From Ammonifex sp. (GTDB taxonomy: Bacteria; Bacillota; Desulfotomaculia; Desulfotomaculales; Ammonificaceae), in NCBI GenBank assembly GCA_003604985.1, contig QZIW01000034.1, forward strand, positions 1-48,029: a stretch of 48,029 nucleotides of DNA. The letters are read 5' to 3'. Position 1 is the first letter of the stretch. Every line of letters begins with the position of its first letter. The position numbers and the translations under genes were made by a program. A model generated the notes under the pieces. It searched no databases. It was not told where the DNA came from and saw only the letters and a list, made by a program, of their open reading frames with translations. Positions 1 through 12,073 of this stretch are shown piece after piece.

Positions 1-28
1 TTCTGAATTCTGTTCCTACCCCCGTAGG

Positions 29-1462
29 CTATACCTTCTTCCACCTTACCCCTTCCGGGGTGTCCTCCAAAACAACGCCTATCTCTTTAAGCCCCTCGCG
101 GATCTGATCCGCGACAGCCCAGTCCTTTCTGAGTCTGGCCTCCTGCCGTACGGCGATAATCAGGTCCAAAAGCCGCGCAGCAAAGTCATCGTCGCCCGCG
201 GTCTTTTCGAACGACGGTTTCCCTTCTTTCTCCGGGAATATCCCGAGAACATGGTTGAAAGCGCTGAACAGGTCCATCGCCTGCTCCAGCACCTTTCTGG
301 ACGGCAGCGGCACCGCATGGAGCACGGTATTCACTTCCCGCACCAGGTCAAAGTAGCAGGCCAGGGCACGCGCGCTGTTGAAATCGTCGTCCATCGCCGC
401 CCTGAACTCGGCGTCCAGGCCGCTCAAGCTATCCGCTAAGATGTCGCCCGCATCTCCGCCGGGTGTCGCCCTGGCAATTGCTTCAGTCAACAGGCCGAAG
501 CAGTTCTTCAGGCGCTCGACACCGCGGACCGCGGCCTCGAGGTACTCCGGGGCGTAATCGAGGGGGCTCCGGTAGTGCGTGCCGAGCAGGAAAAGCCTTA
601 CCGCCGGCGCCGGGTAGCGTTCAAGCACCTCCCGGACCAGAAACACGTTGCCGATGGACTTTGACATTTTTTCCTGCCGCACGGTAATAAAGCCGTTGTG
701 GAGCCAGTACCGGGCAAAAGGTTTCCCGGTCGCAGCCTCGGATTGCGCGATCTCGTTCTCGTGGTGGGGAAAAACGAGGTCGGCGCCGCCGCCGTGAATG
801 TCAAAGTCAGCCCCGAGGTATTTGAGAGCCATCGCCGAACACTCGATGTGCCATCCCGGACGCCCTTCTCCCCACGGGCTAGGCCATTTCGGCTCTCCCG
901 GTTTGGCCGCCTTCCAGAGTGCGAAGTCGAGCGGGTCGCGTTTGTTTTCCCCGGGCTCAACCCGTGCCCCGGCCAGCATCTCGTCCGGCGAACGGCCGGA
1001 GAGTTTACCGTAGTCCGGGTAACGTCTGACGCTGAAGTAAGCGTCGCCGCCGGCTGCGTACGCAAATCCTTTGGCCACCAGGCTCTCTATCAGGCTGATT
1101 ATCTCCTCGATGTGCTCGGAAACCCTGGGGTGAACATCGGCCCTCAAGATGTTCAGTCTGTCGGCATCTTCGTAGTACGCCTCGGTATACTTCAGGGCCA
1201 AGGCGTGCGGCGCCGTTCCTTCCTCCGCGGCCCTCTTGATGATCTTGTCGTCGACGTCGGTAAAGTTTTGTACTAAAATTACCTTAAACCCGCAGTATTC
1301 CAGATACCTGCGGATTGTATCGAAAAGCACGAACGTCCTGGCGTTCCCCAGGTGGATGTAGTTGTATGTTGTCGGACCGCACACGTACATCCGTACACGC
1401 CCGGGTTCCGCCGGTATTAACTGTTCTTTCCTTCTGGACAGGGTATTATATACTTCAATCAA
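29..1462 (-). CDS. cysS: cysteinyl-tRNA synthetase
   Basis: 477 aa ORF with class I aaRS motifs ([25 protein letters not shown]) and the Zn/ECSAM region typical of CysRS. Confidence 0.97.
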   Translation of the reverse strand: MIEVYNTLSRRKEQLIPAEPGRVRMYVCGPTTYNYIHLGNARTFVLFDTIRRYLEYCGFKVILVQNFTDVDDKIIKRAAEEGTAPHALALKYTEAYYEDADRLNILRADVHPRVSEHIEEIISLIESLVAKGFAYAAGGDAYFSVRRYPDYGKLSGRSPDEMLAGARVEPGENKRDPLDFALWKAAKPGEPKWPSPWGEGRPGWHIECSAMALKYLGADFDIHGGGADLVFPHHENEIAQSEAATGKPFARYWLHNGFITVRQEKMSKSIGNVFLVREVLERYPAPAVRLFLLGTHYRSPLDYAPEYLEAAVRGVERLKNCFGLLTEAIARATPGGDAGDILADSLSGLDAEFRAAMDDDFNSARALACYFDLVREVNTVLHAVPLPSRKVLEQAMDLFSAFNHVLGIFPEKEGKPSFEKTAGDDDFAARLLDLIIAVRQEARLRKDWAVADQIREGLKEIGVVLEDTPEGVRWKKV

Positions 1463-1502
1463 CGTTTTCCTCTCCCGCAGTCAATAAGTACATGCAGATT
1501 AA

Positions 1503-2159
1503 TCATTTCCCGTCCACCCGCTCCTCCAGTGCTTCTACCTGAGCCTTCAGGCGCGCCACTTCTTCCTCAAGCCTGGTCATCATTTCGGTCACCGGGTCGG
1601 GCAGCAGATCGTGGCGCAGATCTACAGCCTCGCGTATCCTTTGACCATCCCGTACCACCACTCTCCCGGGCACACCCACAACCGTACAGTTTGGCGGCAC
1701 GGGCTTTAAGACTACGGAGCCGGCACCGATCTTGGAGTTGTCGCCGACCGTGAAGGAACCGAGGACCTTTGCCCCGGCACTGATGACCACGTTGTTGCCG
1801 ATGGTGGGGTGTCGCTTGCCTTTGTCCTTCCCGGTGCCTCCGAGTGTAACGCCCTGATAAAGCGAAACGTTGTCCATGATCTCGGTGGTCTCACCGATTA
1901 CCACACCGGCGCCGTGGTCGATGAAAAAGCCCCGCCCGATCTTGGCGCCCGGGTGAATTTCGATACCGGTCAGCAACCGGGCCAGGTGAGAAAGCAAACG
2001 CGCGGCTGTGAACAGCCGCCGCCGGTAAAGGCGGTGCGCGACGCGGTAAAACCAGATGGCGTGCAGACCCGGATAGCAAAGGAGTACTTCCAAAACGTTT
2101 TTCGCGGCAGGGTCGCGCTCGAAAACCACCCTGATGTCTTCTTTGAGCCGCTTTAGCAC
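1503..2159 (-). CDS. cysE: serine O-acetyltransferase
   Basis: 218 aa; left-handed beta-helix hexapeptide repeats, [27 protein letters not shown]; next to cysS as in Firmicutes. Confidence 0.96.
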   Translation of the reverse strand: MLKRLKEDIRVVFERDPAAKNVLEVLLCYPGLHAIWFYRVAHRLYRRRLFTAARLLSHLARLLTGIEIHPGAKIGRGFFIDHGAGVVIGETTEIMDNVSLYQGVTLGGTGKDKGKRHPTIGNNVVISAGAKVLGSFTVGDNSKIGAGSVVLKPVPPNCTVVGVPGRVVVRDGQRIREAVDLRHDLLPDPVTEMMTRLEEEVARLKAQVEALEERVDGK

Positions 2160-2297
2160 CGTCAGCCTCCCGTATCAGGAATTATAGCACCACTACGTTG
2201 CGGCGTAAACAACAGTGAACACGTGCTTACAGTAACGTTATCCTGGCATCACCGCCGCCGGTTCGCCTTTCCCGACCGCTTACTTTTGCCTCTCAGC

Positions 2298-3464
2298 TCA
2301 CGTCCGGTGTAAGAGCGCCACGGCGTACGCCGCGATCCCTTCGCCACGGCCCGCATAACCAAGGCCTTCGGTCGTGGTGGCCTTAATGTTTATCCGGGAA
2401 GCGGGAAGCTCGAGAACGGCGGCGAGGTTGGCGACCATCCGGTCTGCGTAAGGCGCTATTTTCGGCCTCTGGGCGACCACAACGGCGTCGGCGTTAACGA
2501 CTCCGAAACCGCGGCCGTTCACGATCTTGCGCACCTCTGCCAACAAGGTAAGACTCGATATCCCCCGAAAAGCTTCGTCGGTCGGCGGAAAGTGCCGGCC
2601 GATATCCCCGGCACCGGCGGCGCCGAGCAGGGCATCCATCAGCGCGTGGCAGAGCACGTCGGCATCGGAATGCCCCTCGAGACCTTTTTCCCAAGGGATC
2701 GTCACCCCGCCCAGGATCAGCGGCCTGTCCGTAACTAACCGGTGGACGTCAAAACCGTAACCCACCCGCAGCGGGGTGCTTTCACCGGCCAGCGCCGCAG
2801 CGACCGTAAAGTCTTCCGGTGTGGTGATCTTAATGTTTTCGTACCCCCCGTGAACCATCTGGACCGGTAATCCCCGGCGTTCAACCAGAACCGCATCGTC
2901 GGAACCGTAGAAGCCCTCCTCGCGCGCCCTGCGGTGGGCTTCGAAGAGAATGTCAAAGCGGAAAACCTGGGGCGTTTGCGCCAGATACAACCTGTCCCGC
3001 GGCAGGGTTTCGACGACCAGACCCGAGGCATCTACAACCTTCACGGTGTCTTTGGCGGGCACACCCACTACCACCGCCCCGTATGAAACGGCCGCATCAA
3101 TGGCCTCTTTCACGATCTCCGGGTCTACCAACGGCCGGACCGCGTCGTGAACGATAACGATATCCGGAGGGCCGGGAAGGCATTGGAGTCCGGCCCAGAC
3201 GGAGTCCTGCCGGTGCTCACCCCCGGCGACCACGGCCGCGACCTTCCGGCACCCGGCCGGCGCTACGATTTCTTTCCGGCAGTAGTCTTCATCGCCCGGC
3301 GGCACGACGAGAACCACGCTGGCGACCGCCGCCTCTTTTTCAAAAATGGTAAGCGTCCGGCTTACCACCGGAAGGCCCCCCAAAAAACGATACTGTTTCT
3401 TGGAGCCGCCTCCCATCCGGACGCTCCGCCCTGCGGCAACAATCACCGCGCCAACCTCAACCAA
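2298..3464 (-). CDS. ispDF: bifunctional 2-C-methyl-D-erythritol 4-phosphate cytidylyltransferase / 2,4-cyclodiphosphate synthase
   Basis: 388 aa; N-terminal IspD ([30 protein letters not shown]) fused to C-terminal IspF ([11 protein letters not shown]...[31 protein letters not shown]). Confidence 0.95.
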   Translation of the reverse strand: MVEVGAVIVAAGRSVRMGGGSKKQYRFLGGLPVVSRTLTIFEKEAAVASVVLVVPPGDEDYCRKEIVAPAGCRKVAAVVAGGEHRQDSVWAGLQCLPGPPDIVIVHDAVRPLVDPEIVKEAIDAAVSYGAVVVGVPAKDTVKVVDASGLVVETLPRDRLYLAQTPQVFRFDILFEAHRRAREEGFYGSDDAVLVERRGLPVQMVHGGYENIKITTPEDFTVAAALAGESTPLRVGYGFDVHRLVTDRPLILGGVTIPWEKGLEGHSDADVLCHALMDALLGAAGAGDIGRHFPPTDEAFRGISSLTLLAEVRKIVNGRGFGVVNADAVVVAQRPKIAPYADRMVANLAAVLELPASRINIKATTTEGLGYAGRGEGIAAYAVALLHRT

Positions 3465-4590
3465 CCGCGTTCACCCCGTCAAGCTTGGTCTGCCCTGCTT
3501 CTTCCCGCAGCGTCTTCGGCTTCGCGAAAATCATTCTGCCCGCTGTTGTCTGGAGGACGCTGGTCACCGCGACCTTGACGGGCTGACCGATATGTTTCTT
3601 CCCGCCGTCGACGACAATCATCGTTCCGTCGTCCAGGTAACCCACTCCTTGTCCTGCTTCCTTACCGTCGCGGACAACGTGGACCACCATTTCCTCGCCT
3701 GGAAGCACTATCGGCCGGAGCGCATTGGCCAATTCGTTCACGTTCAAGACCTTGACACCTTGTAATTCCGCGACTTTATTAAGGTTAAAATCGGTGGTGA
3801 CAATCTTGCCTCCTATTCTTTTTGCAAGTTGGACAAGTTTCGCATCGACCTCCGCCAAGTCCGTAAGGTCTTGAACATTCTCGAGTACCTGCACCTTCAC
3901 CTGAGCTTCTTTTCTGATCCGGTTTAATATATCCAAACCCCGCCGGCCGCGGTTCCTTTTCAAAATGTCGTTGGAGTCGGCTATGTGTTGCAACTCATCC
4001 AGGATAAATATTGGAATCACCAGCGTCCCTTCGATGAACCCACTTGCACAAAGGTCGGCGATGCGCCCGTCAATGATCGCGCTGGTGTCCAAAACCTTGA
4101 CTTGCACGGGGACCCGGCTTTCTTTTCCGGATTTGTCCCTGGTAAGCCTGGGTAACGAGGCAAGCATCCCCCAAAACTCCTCGCGCTTCTTCACACCGAT
4201 TGAAAAACCCAGGTAACCCAATAATACCGTCGCCCCAAGCCAAATTGCCTTCCCGACCCATCCCAAGGCACTCAGGATGGTACCGAATAAATTTGCAATT
4301 ATAAGTCCGACAATCAACCCGAGAACTCCCGCCAAAAGGTCGGCAACCGGCATGCGCTGAAGATACTGCTCTCCCTTGGTGGCAATCCAGACGGCCCCGT
4401 TAATCAAACGGGGCGCAAGCAAAACGCCGGCTATTAATCCCAATGCGGTGAGCACACAAACGATACCGATTCCTACTAAAGCGGGGAAATCCCTTAACCG
4501 TAAAAACAAAAGGCCAAGGATAACTCCACCGGAGCCAAAAAGTAGAAACAAAATGGAAAATACCGCTCTCCGAATAAGAATATAGTTCAC
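3457..4590 (-). CDS. PIN/TRAM domain membrane protein (YacL-like)
   Basis: 377 aa; N-terminal TM helices, PIN domain ([18 protein letters not shown]) and C-terminal TRAM-like region; conserved position beside ispD. Confidence 0.92.
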   Translation of the reverse strand: MNYILIRRAVFSILFLLFGSGGVILGLLFLRLRDFPALVGIGIVCVLTALGLIAGVLLAPRLINGAVWIATKGEQYLQRMPVADLLAGVLGLIVGLIIANLFGTILSALGWVGKAIWLGATVLLGYLGFSIGVKKREEFWGMLASLPRLTRDKSGKESRVPVQVKVLDTSAIIDGRIADLCASGFIEGTLVIPIFILDELQHIADSNDILKRNRGRRGLDILNRIRKEAQVKVQVLENVQDLTDLAEVDAKLVQLAKRIGGKIVTTDFNLNKVAELQGVKVLNVNELANALRPIVLPGEEMVVHVVRDGKEAGQGVGYLDDGTMIVVDGGKKHIGQPVKVAVTSVLQTTAGRMIFAKPKTLREEAGQTKLDGVNAVG

Positions 4591-4694
4591 CTCCCTTCTT
4601 TAGGTAGTTATCTTTACGTTCTGCCCTAATTATACGGCTTGAACACGGCATCTTCAAGGATGGTTTCCGGAACGGCCTTAACCGGCCCCCGAAA

Positions 4695-4724
4695 TAAAAA
4701 AACGCCAGTTTTTGCTGGCGTTTT
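4695..4724 (-). terminator. intrinsic terminator downstream of carD
   Basis: AACGCCAG/CTGGCGTT perfect 8-bp stem (4701-4708 / 4715-4722) followed on the minus strand by a T-run. Confidence 0.8.
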
Positions 4725-4729
4725 CTCAG

Positions 4730-5206
4730 TTAGGCGAACGTTATGTCGAGAAGGCCTTTTGCTTTATCTTCTTCCAGTTCGGTCGCCAGGACCAGCTCGC
4801 TTATCAGGATCTGTTTGGCGTTTTCCAGCATCCGTTTCTCCCCTGAGGACAAACCTTTCTCCCGTTCCCTCCTGGCAAGGTTACGCACAACTTCGGCTAC
4901 CGCGTATATATTTCCGCTCTTTATCTTTTCGAGGTTGGCGCGGTAACGGTGGTTCCAGTTAGTGGGCATCGCACTCCCGGAAGATTTCAAGAGTTTCAAT
5001 ACCTTGCCGACGTCCTGTTTGTCGATTACCTGCCGGAGTCCTATACCTTCACCGTTGGCGATCGGTATCATAACCTTCATGTTTCCGACCGGAAGCCTCA
5101 GCACGTAGTAATCCTTCTTTTCTCCAAGGACTTCTTCCTCTTCGATGGCCTCGATTACCCCCGCACCGTGCATTGGATAAACAACCTTGTCGCCTATCTT
5201 GAACAA
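4730..5206 (-). CDS. carD: CarD family transcriptional regulator
   Basis: 158 aa; MFKIGDKVVYPMHGAGVIEAIEEEEVLG...YYVLRLPVGNMKVMIPI, CdnL/CarD N-terminal RID signature. Confidence 0.93.
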   Translation of the reverse strand: MFKIGDKVVYPMHGAGVIEAIEEEEVLGEKKDYYVLRLPVGNMKVMIPIANGEGIGLRQVIDKQDVGKVLKLLKSSGSAMPTNWNHRYRANLEKIKSGNIYAVAEVVRNLARREREKGLSSGEKRMLENAKQILISELVLATELEEDKAKGLLDITFA

Positions 5207-5336
5207 TTCGACACCTCCCTGAAGCTATGCACGCTCATAAAACAAATATATCACCGGCCGCCGGTTCTGTCAAGAGCAGAGCATTTTAACATATCCCTCT
5301 GCAGGTGTCAATTATTTTTGGCGCCCAAGCGAAATT

Positions 5337-6395
5337 TTACCGGTACCGGTCCTGCAACAGCTGATTCCAGTAACGTTTTAACCCTTCTTTGATCAACCGG
5401 GCCCGCGCCTCACCGATTCCCTCGACATCGTCGAGTTCTTCGATCGAAGCCTGAAGAATTCGGCTGAAGTTGCCGAAAGTGCGCACAATGTTCTCGGTAA
5501 CCGGGAAAGGCAGGCGCGGAATCCGGCTTAAAATCCGGTATCCACGGGGAGAAACGACTTGCTCCAGGATCCCGGCCCCCCCGGAAAACCCTAAAACCCG
5601 GGCTATTAAAGACAGGTCTAAGAGGTCTTCAGCGGGCCAACTCCCGATAATACCGAGAATGTCTTTAGGCGGTTTGTCTTCGGCCACGGAATAGTCCTGA
5701 ATGATCAGCAGGCCTTCGTTCTCAATATTGGTCACCAGTTCCTCGACCTGCATTACGATCAAACGGCTTTCGCTCCCCAGTTCCGCGACGTAAAGTTCTA
5801 TCTCCTTGACTATCCGGAGGGTCATTTCGGTGCGCTGGATCGCCTTTGTGACTTCGAACAGCGTCACCGCATCTTCAAATTCGAGCACGGTCAGGTTGAC
5901 AACCGCCTGGTTCAGCACAGTCCGGTATTTTTCAAGAGTCTGTACCGCCTGGTTGGCTTTGGCCAGAACCACTTCCAGATCGCGCAAGACGTATTTTGTG
6001 GACCCTTTATAAACCGTAATCACACCGCGCCGCTGGGAAATCGAGATGACCAGCGTACCGGTCTGTTTGGCGACCCGTTCCGCGGTCCGGTGCCGGATAC
6101 CGGTTTCAGAGGACGGGATGCTTAAATCGGGAATAAGCTGGGTATTAGCGGCCACGATCCGTTTCCCGTCTTGACTTACGATAATGGCCCCGTCCATCTT
6201 TGCCAGTTCGTAAAGTCGCGCGGCCGAAAACTCCGCGTTCACCAGAAACCCGCCCTCGGCTATTTCCTTGACCTGGTCGGTGTCACCAAACACGATAAGC
6301 GCTCCGCTTTTGGAACGGAGGATATGCTCCAGGCCTTCCCTGAGCGGCGTCCCCGGCGCCACCAGGCGCAAAATCCTTACTATCTGTCTCTCCAT
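5337..6395 (-). CDS. disA: DNA integrity scanning diadenylate cyclase
   Basis: DAC motifs (SKSGALIVFGD, DGAIIVSQDG, GIRHRTAERVAKQTGTLVISISQRRG) and C-terminal HhH; the ORF extends to 6419 but ATG at 6395 (MERQIVRIL) is the likelier start. Confidence 0.95.
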   Translation of the reverse strand: MERQIVRILRLVAPGTPLREGLEHILRSKSGALIVFGDTDQVKEIAEGGFLVNAEFSAARLYELAKMDGAIIVSQDGKRIVAANTQLIPDLSIPSSETGIRHRTAERVAKQTGTLVISISQRRGVITVYKGSTKYVLRDLEVVLAKANQAVQTLEKYRTVLNQAVVNLTVLEFEDAVTLFEVTKAIQRTEMTLRIVKEIELYVAELGSESRLIVMQVEELVTNIENEGLLIIQDYSVAEDKPPKDILGIIGSWPAEDLLDLSLIARVLGFSGGAGILEQVVSPRGYRILSRIPRLPFPVTENIVRTFGNFSRILQASIEELDDVEGIGEARARLIKEGLKRYWNQLLQDRYR

Positions 6396-6560
6396 CAAAT
6401 CCCCCTCTAATCCGGCCATCGCACGTCGGACCCTGAAACCGGCATTTAGTACGGCGTTTGAAGTGCCTTAACCGTTCAATAAATCTTAGCCTCTATCAAA
6501 TATTTGTGGCGAGCGACACAACCTTAAAAAATCCAACCTTAAATCTCCGGCCTTTTACCT

Positions 6561-7889
6561 CTATTCCAGGGCAGCCTCCAAAGCGTCGCCAAGGGTGTCC
6601 ACCTGAACGGTTTCAAGGTAATCCTGAACCTCGCGTGCGGCGCAAACGACCGCCCGCCTGAAGCCCAACTTCGCCGCTTCTTTCAACCGGGCATTGAGCG
6701 CGTTGACGGGGCGTACTTCACCGGTAAGGCCCACCTCACCGACAACCACCGTACCCGGTAGCACCGCCGCCTCCCGGTAGCTTGAGGCCACGGCTACAGC
6801 TACCGCCAAATCGGCCGCGGGCTCGGTTATTTTTACCCCGCCAACAGCGTTTATGTAAGTATCGCAGTGCCCCAGTTTAAGTCCGACCTTTTTGTCGAGA
6901 ACCGCGATTAACAGCGTCGCCCTGTTAACATCGTAACCTGTCGCCATCCTCCGCGGCATACCGTAAGGGTTCGCGCTCACAAGCGCCTGCACTTCCACCA
7001 AAAGCGGCCGTGTTCCTTGCAGGGTCGGTACCACCACCGAACCCACCACCGCCTCTTCCTGCCTGGCGCCGTGGAAAAGGGCCGAAGGATTAGGCACATC
7101 GACCAACCCTTCTTCCCGCATCTCAAAAACCCCTATCTCGTCTGTCGCGCCAAAACGATTCTTGACCCCGCGGAGAATGCGGTAGTTGTGGTGCCGGTCT
7201 CCCTCAAGGTAAAGTACCACGTCAACCGCGTGCTCCAGCAGCCTGGGCCCGGCCAGGATGCCGTCTTTGGTCACGTGGCCGATAAGGAATACCGGCGTTT
7301 CTGTGCCCTTCGCCACCTGCTGGAACTCCGCCGCACATTCCCGGACCTGGGCAACGCTGCCGGGCACTGCCTGGACTTGCGACCGCGAGGTCGTTTGGAT
7401 CGAGTCGATTATCACCGCGGCCGGATTGAGCGAAGCGATGTGTTCCTTGATGACGTCCACATCGGTCTCTGATGCAATGTAAATGTTGGCGCCGCGGATA
7501 CCCAGGCGCTTGGCCCGCAAAGAGACCTGCCGGGCCGATTCTTCACCGGTGGCGTAAAGCACCGTTCCCCGGCCGCAGAGGCATTCCGCGGTCTGCAGGA
7601 GCAAGGTCGATTTTCCGATCCCGGGATCGCCGCCGATGAGGACCAGCGAGCCGGGTACCACCCCGCCGCCGAGAACCCGGTCAAATTCGGTGATCCCCGT
7701 AGGCAAACGGGCGTCTTCCGCCGCCACCTCTGTCAAAGAATGAAGTGCGCTTCCCTCCCTGGCTGATTTACGGTTAGAAACTGCCTTTGCCGCGACGAAA
7801 GAGTCCCAGTTGCCGCATGCCGGGCATCGGCCAACCCACCGGGGTGACTGGTAACCGCAAGCAGTACACTGAAAATCGGTTTTGCTCAT
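6561..7889 (-). CDS. radA: DNA repair protein RadA
   Basis: 442 aa; Zn finger CTACGYQSPRWVGRCPACGNW, Walker A GGDPGIGKSTLL, KNRFGATDEIGVFEM. Confidence 0.97.
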   Translation of the reverse strand: MSKTDFQCTACGYQSPRWVGRCPACGNWDSFVAAKAVSNRKSAREGSALHSLTEVAAEDARLPTGITEFDRVLGGGVVPGSLVLIGGDPGIGKSTLLLQTAECLCGRGTVLYATGEESARQVSLRAKRLGIRGANIYIASETDVDVIKEHIASLNPAAVIIDSIQTTSRSQVQAVPGSVAQVRECAAEFQQVAKGTETPVFLIGHVTKDGILAGPRLLEHAVDVVLYLEGDRHHNYRILRGVKNRFGATDEIGVFEMREEGLVDVPNPSALFHGARQEEAVVGSVVVPTLQGTRPLLVEVQALVSANPYGMPRRMATGYDVNRATLLIAVLDKKVGLKLGHCDTYINAVGGVKITEPAADLAVAVAVASSYREAAVLPGTVVVGEVGLTGEVRPVNALNARLKEAAKLGFRRAVVCAAREVQDYLETVQVDTLGDALEAALE

Positions 7890-7942
7890 ACCAAGCCCCC
7901 GGAGTTTAAAGAACTTAACCTACCCCTACATTTTAATAAAAA

Positions 7943-7983
7943 ATTCAACAAAACAAAAGACCCGCGGGCGACCCGCGGGACTT
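7943..7983 (-). terminator. intrinsic terminator downstream of clpC
   Basis: CCCGCGGG-TCG-CCCGCGGG GC hairpin followed by TCTTTTGTTTTG on the minus strand. Confidence 0.7.
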
Positions 7984-7986
7984 CTG

Positions 7987-10413
7987 TTACCTGGCCTTTT
8001 TTACGACTACCTTCCCATCTTTGGCATCGACCACAACCTTATCCCCCTTGGCGAAAGTACCTTTCAGGAGTTCTTCAGACAGCTTATCTTCCACCATGCG
8101 TTGTATGGTGCGGCGCAAAGGTCGCGCACCGAATTTTTCGTCGATACCTTCCTGCGCCAGTAGTTCTTTAAGCCCTTCGGCGAATTCCACCGTAACGTTT
8201 TGCTCTTTAAGCCGCTTGGCAACGTCCTTCAGCATGAGACTGACAATTGCGTGAATGTGCTCTTGGGAGAGCGCGTGAAATACGATCATTTCGTCGACAC
8301 GGTTCAGGAACTCCGGTCGGAAGGTCCGGTGGAGTTCTTCCGTAACCTTTTCCTTCATCGCCTCGTAAGCTTGCCTCCGGTCTTCCTCCGCCCGGAAACC
8401 AAGCGGGCCGGTCTTGTGAAGAAACTGGACGCCGACGTTGGAGGTCATGATGATCACGGTATTCTTAAAGTCGACGGTGCGCCCCTTGGCGTCGGTCAGC
8501 CGGCCGTCTTCCATCACCTGAAGCAGGATGTTGAACACGTCAGGGTGCGCTTTCTCGATCTCATCAAGGAGTATTACCGTATACGGCCGCCTCCTTACGG
8601 ATTCAGTAAGCTGGCCGCCCTCTTCGTAGCCCACATAGCCCGGCGGCGCGCCGACCAGCCGGGAAACGGTGTGTCGCTCCATGTATTCAGACATGTCAAT
8701 CCGTACCGTCGCGTCCTCGTCACCGAACAGAACCTCAGCAAGGGCCTTGGCAAGTTCCGTTTTGCCGACACCCGTGGGGCCCAGGAAGATGAAACTACCG
8801 ATCGGGCGCCGCGGGTCCTTCAACCCCGCACGCGCCCGCCTGATGGCGCGGGATACGGCCGTAACCGCTTCATCCTGTCCTACCACCCGTTGGTGCAGCG
8901 TCTCTTCCATTTTCAAAAGCCGTTCGGTTTCCTCAACCTTCAGCTCTTTTACCGGAATGCCCGTCCAAGTCGAAGCGATCACCGCAATGTCGTCCTCCGC
9001 AACCTCCGGTACTCCCTCATCCTGCTTCTGACGCCAGTTCTGGCGGGCCGCTTCAATTTGGTCCCGCAACCGTGCCTCCTGGTCGCGCAGTTGGGCCGCT
9101 TTCTCAAACTCCTGCGCCGCTATCGACGCCTCCTTTTCTTTGCGCAACTCCTCAATGCCCTGCTCCATTTCCTTGAGGTCCGGCGGCGGCGTAAAAGCCC
9201 GCAGCCTTACCCTTGAAGCCGCTTCGTCGACAAGGTCGATTGCCTTATCGGGCAAAAAGCGGTCTGTAATGTACCGGTCCGAAAGTTTAGCCGCCGCTTC
9301 AATAGCGCCGTCCGTGATCCGGACCCGGTGGTGGGCCTCATAGCGGTCGCGGAGACCTTTCAAGATGGCTATTGTATCCTCCACCGAAGGTTCATTGATC
9401 ATTACCGGCTGAAACCGGCGTTCAAGTGCCGGATCGCGCTCGATATGCTTGCGGTACTCGTCCAAAGTGGTCGCGCCGATACACTGCAGCTCGCCGCGGG
9501 CCAGGGCGGGTTTCAAAATGTTGGCCGCGTCAATGGCTCCTTCCGCCGCGCCGGCGCCGATAAGGGTGTGCAGTTCATCGATGAAAACCACTACGTTCCC
9601 CGTCGTTTTTATTTCGTCGATAATCTTTTTCAGGCGCTCCTCAAACTCGCCCCGGTACTTCGTTCCCGCAACCACGGACGCCATGTCGAGCGCCACCACC
9701 CTTTTGTTTGCCAGCACGTCCGGAACCTTGCCGCTCGCGATGTGATGCGCGAGACCTTCGGCGATCGCGGTTTTTCCTACTCCCGGATCGCCGATCAGAA
9801 CAGGGTTGTTCTTTGTCCGCCTGCTTAAAATCTGGACCACACGCTCGATCTCCTGCTCCCGCCCGATGACGGGGTCAAGCCTGTCCTCCCGGGCCAGAGT
9901 GGTAAGGTCACGTGAGTATTGGTCCAGCGCCGGGGTCTTTTTACCCCCCGGCCCGCCCTTGGCGCCGCCACCCGTAATACCCGCACTCAGCGCCTCCGTT
10001 ACTGACGCGCGCACGCGTTCCAGTTCCACGCCCGAAGCCGCCAGGACGCGGGCGGCGATCCCTTCTCCCTCGCGGATCAGTCCAAGAAGGAGGTGCTCGG
10101 TCCCTACATAGTTGTGTCCAAGCCGGCGCGCTTCGTCAATGGCCAGCTCCAAAACACGCTTCGCCCTCGGAGTAAGGGTCACCTCCTGTGCGACCGGGCC
10201 CTGGCCCGGTTCCACTAACTGCTGCACCTGAGACCGAACCGCGTCGGGGTCCACCCCTATTTCCGTTAAGACCTTGGCCGCCACTCCTTCGCCCTCACGC
10301 AGGAGACCCAGCAATATGTGTTCCGTCCCAACGAAAGGATATTGCATCTGGCGCGCTTCTTCCTGCGCTAAAAGCAGCACCTTTTGCGCCCGCCGCGTAA
10401 ATCTGCCGAACAT
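7987..10413 (-). CDS. clpC: ATP-dependent Clp protease ATP-binding subunit ClpC
   Basis: 808 aa; two AAA+ modules ([31 protein letters not shown]), N-terminal Clp_N repeats and UVR motif. Confidence 0.97.
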   Translation of the reverse strand: MFGRFTRRAQKVLLLAQEEARQMQYPFVGTEHILLGLLREGEGVAAKVLTEIGVDPDAVRSQVQQLVEPGQGPVAQEVTLTPRAKRVLELAIDEARRLGHNYVGTEHLLLGLIREGEGIAARVLAASGVELERVRASVTEALSAGITGGGAKGGPGGKKTPALDQYSRDLTTLAREDRLDPVIGREQEIERVVQILSRRTKNNPVLIGDPGVGKTAIAEGLAHHIASGKVPDVLANKRVVALDMASVVAGTKYRGEFEERLKKIIDEIKTTGNVVVFIDELHTLIGAGAAEGAIDAANILKPALARGELQCIGATTLDEYRKHIERDPALERRFQPVMINEPSVEDTIAILKGLRDRYEAHHRVRITDGAIEAAAKLSDRYITDRFLPDKAIDLVDEAASRVRLRAFTPPPDLKEMEQGIEELRKEKEASIAAQEFEKAAQLRDQEARLRDQIEAARQNWRQKQDEGVPEVAEDDIAVIASTWTGIPVKELKVEETERLLKMEETLHQRVVGQDEAVTAVSRAIRRARAGLKDPRRPIGSFIFLGPTGVGKTELAKALAEVLFGDEDATVRIDMSEYMERHTVSRLVGAPPGYVGYEEGGQLTESVRRRPYTVILLDEIEKAHPDVFNILLQVMEDGRLTDAKGRTVDFKNTVIIMTSNVGVQFLHKTGPLGFRAEEDRRQAYEAMKEKVTEELHRTFRPEFLNRVDEMIVFHALSQEHIHAIVSLMLKDVAKRLKEQNVTVEFAEGLKELLAQEGIDEKFGARPLRRTIQRMVEDKLSEELLKGTFAKGDKVVVDAKDGKVVVKKAR

Positions 10414-10427
10414 TTCTTCTACCTCCC

Positions 10428-11546
10428 TTAATCCGTATTGCCCTTCTTATTTCCTCTGCCCTCGCTACCCGCGCCCGTTCTCTTCCCCTGCAGCCGCTCG
10501 CGGATGAGTTGCGCCCGCAGAACGTCCCGCTCGGAGGGATTCAATTCCTTGCCGGCCAGCCTGATGAGAAACGCCGGTTGCGATAGCACCATCAACTCGG
10601 AGACAATACTCAACGGTAATTTTTTGATAATCTTAAGTGCCAGCCCGAGGCGCAAATCCGAGAGACTGCGCATGGCCTCTTCCGAGTTCAGCACCCTTGC
10701 GTACTGAAGGACCCCGTACGAACGAAAAATCCGGTCTTCCAGTGCCCCCCGCTGTTCCCGGTGAAGCCTCTGACGGGCCTCGCGCTCCTGGCTCACCAAT
10801 CGACGGGCCAAAGCCGTGAGGTTGTTGATGATCTCTGCTTCCTGCCGGCCCAGGGTGATCTGGTTGGAAACCTGGAAAAGGCTCCCGGCGGCCCTTGTTC
10901 CCTCCCCGTACAGGCCGCGCACCGTGAGCCCGAGTTTGCTAAGACCCGAAATGACTTCATCGATCACCCTGGTCGCCACCAGACCGGGAAGGTGCATCAT
11001 CACGGAAGCCCGGAGTCCCGTCCCCACGTTGGTGGGACACGCGCTGAGATAACCGAATTCCTCGTTAAAAGCATACTCCAGCGTGGCTTCAAGCGCGTCG
11101 TCAACCGCACCTGCCAATTCCCAGCATTCCTGGAGCGCCAGTCCCGGCATCAGACACTGAATCCGAAGGTGGTCTTCTTCGTTCACCATGATGCTTACCG
11201 TCTCGTCCTGGCGTATGACTACCGCCTTCCCCGCCGGGTTCCCCTTCAAAAAATCAGGGCTGACAAGGTGCTTTTCCACCAGGACGTGCCTTTCCACCGG
11301 TGTCAGTTCCGTCAGTCGCATAAACTCCATTTTCCCCAACCTTTTTGTCACTTCCGGCCGGTCCAGCGCAAGACGTACGGCGTGCAGGACCTCCTCCGCC
11401 TGTTCGGCACGGAGGCGGTGGGGAAAAGGGTATACCGCGAGGTCGCGGGCAAGCCGCACCCGGCTTGACACAACAACGTCCGCCTCGGGACCGCCGTCTT
11501 CCATCCAGCGGCTGCGGGGATCCGTCAGAATTTCTTTCAGCGCCAT
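10428..11546 (-). CDS. mcsB: protein-arginine kinase McsB
   Basis: 372 aa; guanido kinase-like domain ([39 protein letters not shown]); in the ctsR operon. Confidence 0.95.
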   Translation of the reverse strand: MALKEILTDPRSRWMEDGGPEADVVVSSRVRLARDLAVYPFPHRLRAEQAEEVLHAVRLALDRPEVTKRLGKMEFMRLTELTPVERHVLVEKHLVSPDFLKGNPAGKAVVIRQDETVSIMVNEEDHLRIQCLMPGLALQECWELAGAVDDALEATLEYAFNEEFGYLSACPTNVGTGLRASVMMHLPGLVATRVIDEVISGLSKLGLTVRGLYGEGTRAAGSLFQVSNQITLGRQEAEIINNLTALARRLVSQEREARQRLHREQRGALEDRIFRSYGVLQYARVLNSEEAMRSLSDLRLGLALKIIKKLPLSIVSELMVLSQPAFLIRLAGKELNPSERDVLRAQLIRERLQGKRTGAGSEGRGNKKGNTD

Positions 11547-12053
11547 TTACTTTCCCCCTTTAAGGTCCTTCTCAAGTTCCCGAATCCGGTCCCGGAGTTC
11601 CGCCGCTTTTTCGAAAGCTTCCTGACGCACGGCCGCGTCAAGTTCCTGGCGGAGACGTTTCAGTTCATGTTTAACGCCAGCCATTTTACCGGTACGTCGA
11701 GGCAGTTTCCCCGTATGCTCGGCCTTGCCGTGGATTCGCTGCAAGATTTGGCCGACCGCCGGGCGGAACGCCGCGTAGCAGTCACCGCAACCCAAAAGCC
11801 CCCGCTGTGCAAAATCCTGTTCCGTGAGGCCGCACCGCTTGCACTGAGCGTAAGAAGGCTCAACCGGCGCCGGTGTTTCCTCGAACAGACCCCCCAGCAG
11901 GTTCTGCAGTACAAACTGCGGCATAATGCCTATACCCGTAATTCCCGCTTCACGCGCACACTCCTCGCAAAGACGTATCTCCTGTTTCTTGTTGTTGGTT
12001 ATCTCGGTGTAATGAACGTTGGCGGGTCTTTTATTGCACCTCTCGCAAAGCAA
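11547..12053 (-). CDS. mcsA: McsA, UvrB/UvrC motif zinc-binding activator of McsB
   Basis: 168 aa; CxxC pairs (MLCERCNKRPANVHYTEI, CEECAREAG) and C-terminal UVR motif (LDAAVRQEAFEKAAELRDRIREL). Confidence 0.93.
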   Translation of the reverse strand: MLCERCNKRPANVHYTEITNNKKQEIRLCEECAREAGITGIGIMPQFVLQNLLGGLFEETPAPVEPSYAQCKRCGLTEQDFAQRGLLGCGDCYAAFRPAVGQILQRIHGKAEHTGKLPRRTGKMAGVKHELKRLRQELDAAVRQEAFEKAAELRDRIRELEKDLKGGK

Positions 12054-12073
12054 CGCTTCTCCCCCCTTTCGAG

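Noticed and set aside
1460-2297. Possible T-box or cysteine-responsive leader upstream of cysE/cysS
   Set aside because: No T-box signature (AGGGTGGNACCGCG-like) seen between ispDF and cysE; cysS follows cysE closely.
8200-9216. 338-aa plus-strand ORF antisense to clpC
   Set aside because: Opposite strand is unambiguous ClpC; this is a mirror ORF with no domain motifs.
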